Origin: JAHEKO01 sp965212505
GTDB taxonomy: Bacteria > Acidobacteriota > Thermoanaerobaculia > Multivoradales > JAHEKO01
DNA: 64,000 bases
Direction of reading: 5' to 3'
Assembly (NCBI GenBank): GCA_965212505.1
Contig: OZ243123.1
Location: 1,612,001 to 1,676,000, forward strand
Below are positions 61,123 through 64,000 of this stretch, one piece after another (the stretch's first letter is position 1; the number at the start of each line of letters is the position of its first letter). The translations under genes were made by a program, and so were the position numbers. Below the pieces are notes generated by a model, which was given only the letters and a program-made list of their open reading frames with translations, made no database searches and was not told where the DNA came from.

Positions 61123-62646
61123 CTACTCACTCTTTCGCTCGTGCATCATCGAGTCCTCGATGACACGGAAGTAGTGGTTGGTGCCGTAGAACCCGAAGTT
61201 GCTGACCCTCGACGTGAAGAGACAGGAGTAGGCCTCGAGCTGGCTGGCGAAGAGGGTCTTGCTCGAGCCCTGCTTGAAGAAGGCGCCCCAGTAGGGGTTG
61301 TAGCGATCGGAGGTGCGCTGCGAGAGGCGGCTCACCCGCAGGCGGAGGTTTCGGTGGTGGTCCTTCATGTCACGGAAGAGACCCCGAATCGCCTCTTCGA
61401 CGCTCGCGGACAGCTCCGGAGCGCCCGAGATCAACTCCTTGTAGAGCGTAACGACGTCATGGAGCCGATCCATCTGGTGGCCGACGTCGGCGAGGCGATG
61501 TCGTAGCTCCGTCAGACGACCTAATTCGTAGGCCATCTCTGAGGACTTCTGGAGCTCGTCTTCGAGCTCCGAGACGATCAGCGCTGTCCTCCAGGTCGAC
61601 TCGAGTTTTGAGGAGACGATGTCTCCGTAGATATGGTCGCCTACGTAGAGTACGTTCTCGCCCCGGCAGTCGAGCAGCTGCATGAGCCCTTCGAGCGAAC
61701 CGCCGCTGTAGACGCCGCCCCAATCGGGCGTCTGCGTTTCGCCGTTCGGCTTGCCCGACTCGTCGAGGCGTACGAAGGGCTTGTTCGAGCGGAAGAAGCG
61801 CGGCTTTCTCGAGTCGACGACCACCAGGTCGAACAGCTGCCGCCAACTGTCGAGGCCGGGGAGCAGGTCGTCGAAGAGGAACGAGCAGATCGCCTTCACG
61901 TAGTACCAGGGCGAATTGGTGATCAGGATAATCTTGCGTCCGCCCAGCGCCAGGCGAAGAAGTGCCAGGCCGAGCTCCTTGTCGCGGCGCAGATAGGTGC
62001 CGATGTCCGAGAGGGTCTGCTCCTTGAGCGGTCCCTCGGCGTGCAGCCAGTCGATCGCCTGACGACAGTCAGCGAACATCTTCGTGTGATCGGGCATCTG
62101 CAGCGATGGATGCCGCTCGGCGAGTTCCACCAGCTCCGAGTAGAGGTTGGTCTCCGGTAGCTCGAACAGCGAGTCGACGTGGTAGAAGCGATCGCTCGAC
62201 GGGTTGATCGGTTCCTGTCGGTAGAGACGAATGGTCTCGCGTCGGCCGAGCCGGCGCCGGCCCAGATACGCCTGGCCGACGAAACGGTGACGGTTCATGC
62301 GCAGGACGACGCCGGACTGCTTGTCGATCAGGAGGCCGCGCCGGGGAAAGTCCGGCCGGAACTCCGCCTGCCGCACCGCCTCGGGGTAGCCGAGCTCGAC
62401 CAGGCGATCGACGGCGCGCTCGAAGGTGAGCTGGTCCATCGGCGCGCGGTTGTAGTCGGCGAGCGTCCAGTCGAGATCGAACCCGATGTGCTGAATGGTC
62501 TCGAGTCGCAGTGTTCGATTGACGTAGACCCGTCGCTGCGGAGGTGGATGGCCGAAGCGCAGCGCGTGGTGGAGCAGGGACGACCAGTGGGTCTCGGAGA
62601 GCCCGTGCGTCAGCAGAGGGTCGAGCAGAGCGAGCGTATCGGGCAT
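61123..62646 (-). CDS. HAD-IG family 5'-nucleotidase
   Basis: This encodes 507 residues. The HAD nucleophile motif is GFDLDWTLADYNRAPMDQL. Later motifs are KIILITNSPWYYV and VLYVGDHIYGDIVSSK, which are typical of the HAD-IG (cytosolic 5'-nucleotidase-II-like) group. It should remove phosphate from purine nucleoside monophosphates in the cytoplasm. The sirtuin gene lies 25 nt upstream on the same strand. Confidence 0.9.
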   Translation of the reverse strand: MPDTLALLDPLLTHGLSETHWSSLLHHALRFGHPPPQRRVYVNRTLRLETIQHIGFDLDWTLADYNRAPMDQLTFERAVDRLVELGYPEAVRQAEFRPDFPRRGLLIDKQSGVVLRMNRHRFVGQAYLGRRRLGRRETIRLYRQEPINPSSDRFYHVDSLFELPETNLYSELVELAERHPSLQMPDHTKMFADCRQAIDWLHAEGPLKEQTLSDIGTYLRRDKELGLALLRLALGGRKIILITNSPWYYVKAICSFLFDDLLPGLDSWRQLFDLVVVDSRKPRFFRSNKPFVRLDESGKPNGETQTPDWGGVYSGGSLEGLMQLLDCRGENVLYVGDHIYGDIVSSKLESTWRTALIVSELEDELQKSSEMAYELGRLTELRHRLADVGHQMDRLHDVVTLYKELISGAPELSASVEEAIRGLFRDMKDHHRNLRLRVSRLSQRTSDRYNPYWGAFFKQGSSKTLFASQLEAYSCLFTSRVSNFGFYGTNHYFRVIEDSMMHERKSE

Positions 62647-62671
62647 CGAGTACGCCGGATTGTATGGGATA

Positions 62672-63496
62672 TCAGGCCCGGCTCAGCAGCGAGACCGTAC
62701 GCGGGAGGAGTTCCTCGGCAGGCTCGTGGAGCTGATCGACGTCCATCCAGGAGGGGAGCGTCGGTGCGTGCGGGTCGATCGAGAAGATCGGGCGCGACCG
62801 CTGGAGCGCCGCCTGGACGATCAGGTCGGTGACCCCGACCGAGAACGACGTACCGACAAAGAGCACCAGGGCGGCCTCGGCCGCCCACCGCTGTACGTCG
62901 CCGAACCGGTAGTCGCTGTGTTCTTGGTAGTACTCGTCGAAGAAGAGCACGTGCGCGCGCAGGAGCTCGCCGCAGCGTGTGCAGCGGGGCAGCGTTTCGA
63001 GCGCGGGCGCCTCGACGAAGGGTCCGAGGTCGACGTCCTCGCGCGCGATCGAACCGCGCGGCGCGCCGTTGTCGCAGCCCCCGCGGGCGCAGCGCAGGCG
63101 ATCGGACGTTCCGTGAACCTTGATCAGGTTCTGGGAGCCGGCGCGTTCGTGCAGAGTGTCGATGTTCTGAGTGATCAGGCGGAACTCACCACCCGTCGTC
63201 AGCAGGTGACGCTCCAGCTCGACGAGTGCAAGGTGCGCGTCGTTCGGGCGGGCCGAGTCGACGCTCTGAAAGCGCTCGAGATACCAGCGCCACTGACCGA
63301 CCGGATCGTTCCGGAAGGTTTCGACCGTGGCCATCGACACGTCGCTCTGCTTCCAGACCGCCCCGGGGTCGGAGCCTCGAAAGGTCGAGATCCCGCTAGC
63401 TACGCTGATGCCGGCGCCCGTGACCACCAGGACCCGGTCTTTCGCGGTCCGTTCGAGCTCCTCCGCTAGTCGAGTCGCCGAGTTGTCGTTTGTCAT
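62672..63496 (-). CDS. NAD-dependent protein deacylase, SIR2 family
   Basis: This encodes 274 residues. NAD-binding GAGISVASGISTFRG, the ITQNIDTLHERAG loop, catalytic His in IKVHGTSDRLRC, and a zinc site (CARGGC ... CTRCGE) are all present. It removes acyl groups from lysines using NAD+. It lies between the FmdB-like gene (7 nt upstream) and the HAD-IG nucleotidase on the same strand, so the three may be cotranscribed. Confidence 0.94.
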   Translation of the reverse strand: MTNDNSATRLAEELERTAKDRVLVVTGAGISVASGISTFRGSDPGAVWKQSDVSMATVETFRNDPVGQWRWYLERFQSVDSARPNDAHLALVELERHLLTTGGEFRLITQNIDTLHERAGSQNLIKVHGTSDRLRCARGGCDNGAPRGSIAREDVDLGPFVEAPALETLPRCTRCGELLRAHVLFFDEYYQEHSDYRFGDVQRWAAEAALVLFVGTSFSVGVTDLIVQAALQRSRPIFSIDPHAPTLPSWMDVDQLHEPAEELLPRTVSLLSRA

Positions 63497-63503
63497 CGAA
63501 GCG

Positions 63504-64000
63504 CTAGAGGAAGTAGAGCTCTTTGTCCACTCGCGGGCGTCGCCGGATCTCGCCGGCGAGCGCGCGGCGAACGCGGAACAGCTCGCCCAGGTTCTCGTGA
63601 TCGTCGATGTTCGCTTCGAACTCGGCCTCGAGCGCTTCAGGGTCGGCGCCGGCCTCGAGTTGCGAGAGCATCTCCTCCATTCGTGGTCCGAGCTCCATGC
63701 CCGAACTCTCGCCGAACTTGCGCATCAACCGGGCCATCGCACGCGGGTCGTCTTCGGCCCCTGCGCTGTCGAACTCCCCGGCCATCGCCTCCATCGCCTG
63801 GTCGATCGCCCCCTCGTCCAGACCGTCAAATGGGTCCGGCTCGCCGTCGCCGGTGTGTTTCAGGGTCGCGAAGGAGGCCGGCCGTCGCTCCAAGGGCTTC
63901 GAGCAGCGTGGGCAGACCGGAGCCGCGGAGGTGTCGATCCGAGACGAAAAGAAGTTGAACAGAGTGTTGCAGTCGGAGCAGAGGAACTCGTAGATCGGCA
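63504..64000 (-). CDS. FmdB-like zinc-ribbon protein (start codon cut by window edge)
   Basis: The frame enters from the right edge with TG-CCG-ATC, so only the first base of the start codon is probably missing; about 165 residues are visible. The N-terminus PIYEFLCSDCNTLFNFFSS and the later PVCPRCSKPLERRP form a CxxC...CxxC zinc ribbon of the FmdB/CxxC_CXXC_SSSS type. The rest is acidic and helical (EFDSAGAEDDPRAMARLMRKFGES) and is unusual for that family. Function unknown; perhaps regulatory. Confidence 0.75.
   Translation of the reverse strand, partial: PIYEFLCSDCNTLFNFFSSRIDTSAAPVCPRCSKPLERRPASFATLKHTGDGEPDPFDGLDEGAIDQAMEAMAGEFDSAGAEDDPRAMARLMRKFGESSGMELGPRMEEMLSQLEAGADPEALEAEFEANIDDHENLGELFRVRRALAGEIRRRPRVDKELYFL

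Overview
The window is GC-rich and gene-dense, with 56 protein-coding genes on both strands. Many genes overlap by 4 nt, and many of the exported proteins are lipoproteins or large envelope proteins. I see no rRNA, tRNA, CRISPR array, transposase or phage gene. Several contents point to a free-living, respiratory, Gram-negative bacterium with an outer membrane: a TonB receptor, two beta-barrel proteins, multihaem cytochromes, molybdoenzyme subunits, ECF sigma factors and an HzsA-related cytochrome. Acidobacteriota (for example Thermoanaerobaculia-like lineages) would fit, but no marker gene here proves it.

Layout. 1-7043: the end-truncated HzsA-related propeller cytochrome, a small membrane protein, and an open frame joining a multi-pass membrane segment to a TonB-dependent receptor. 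7047-9642: an ECF sigma / anti-sigma / subtilisin-like protease operon with 4-nt overlaps. 9690-15878: an electron-transfer island with a TorF-like porin, an MtrB-like barrel, a DmsE/MtrA-type decahaem cytochrome, a monohaem cytochrome, a NapC/NirT-type hexahaem protein and a CBS protein. 16112-22818: a secreted unknown, a nitrilase-family enzyme, two tandem sulfatase-fold lipoproteins with a Thr nucleophile, and a DUF1684 lipoprotein. 22782-30666: a minus-strand sulfur operon with two YeeE/YedE half-transporters, a persulfide dioxygenase-rhodanese, a fused FeS/NrfD subunit, a Mo-bisPGD catalytic subunit and a TorD-like chaperone.

30970-43566: mixed metabolism and regulation. It holds an amidase, a SelD-type FAD oxidoreductase with a TauE/SafE carrier, EF-P behind a long inverted repeat, an FRG-domain protein, an aldehyde dehydrogenase, a TPR protein, a second ECF sigma locus, a PilZ protein and PhzF. 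43563-55052: a Pro/Glu-rich exported protein, transaldolase-Pgi, a rhomboid-like protein, Lon behind a palindrome, an S1-domain protein and small or TPR proteins. 55320-64000: a Wzx-like flippase, an HD-domain protein, a thioesterase, peptidase E, an SDR, an HAD-IG nucleotidase, a sirtuin and an FmdB-like zinc ribbon cut by the right edge.

How it fits together. The sulfur operon reads as one route: thiosulfate or sulfane sulfur import, persulfide oxidation to sulfite, then cytoplasmic molybdoenzyme chemistry feeding electrons through NrfD to quinone. The cytochrome island could carry quinol electrons (NapC/NirT protein) across the periplasm to an outer-membrane porin-cytochrome conduit. Both roles are inferred from family and gene order and are untested.
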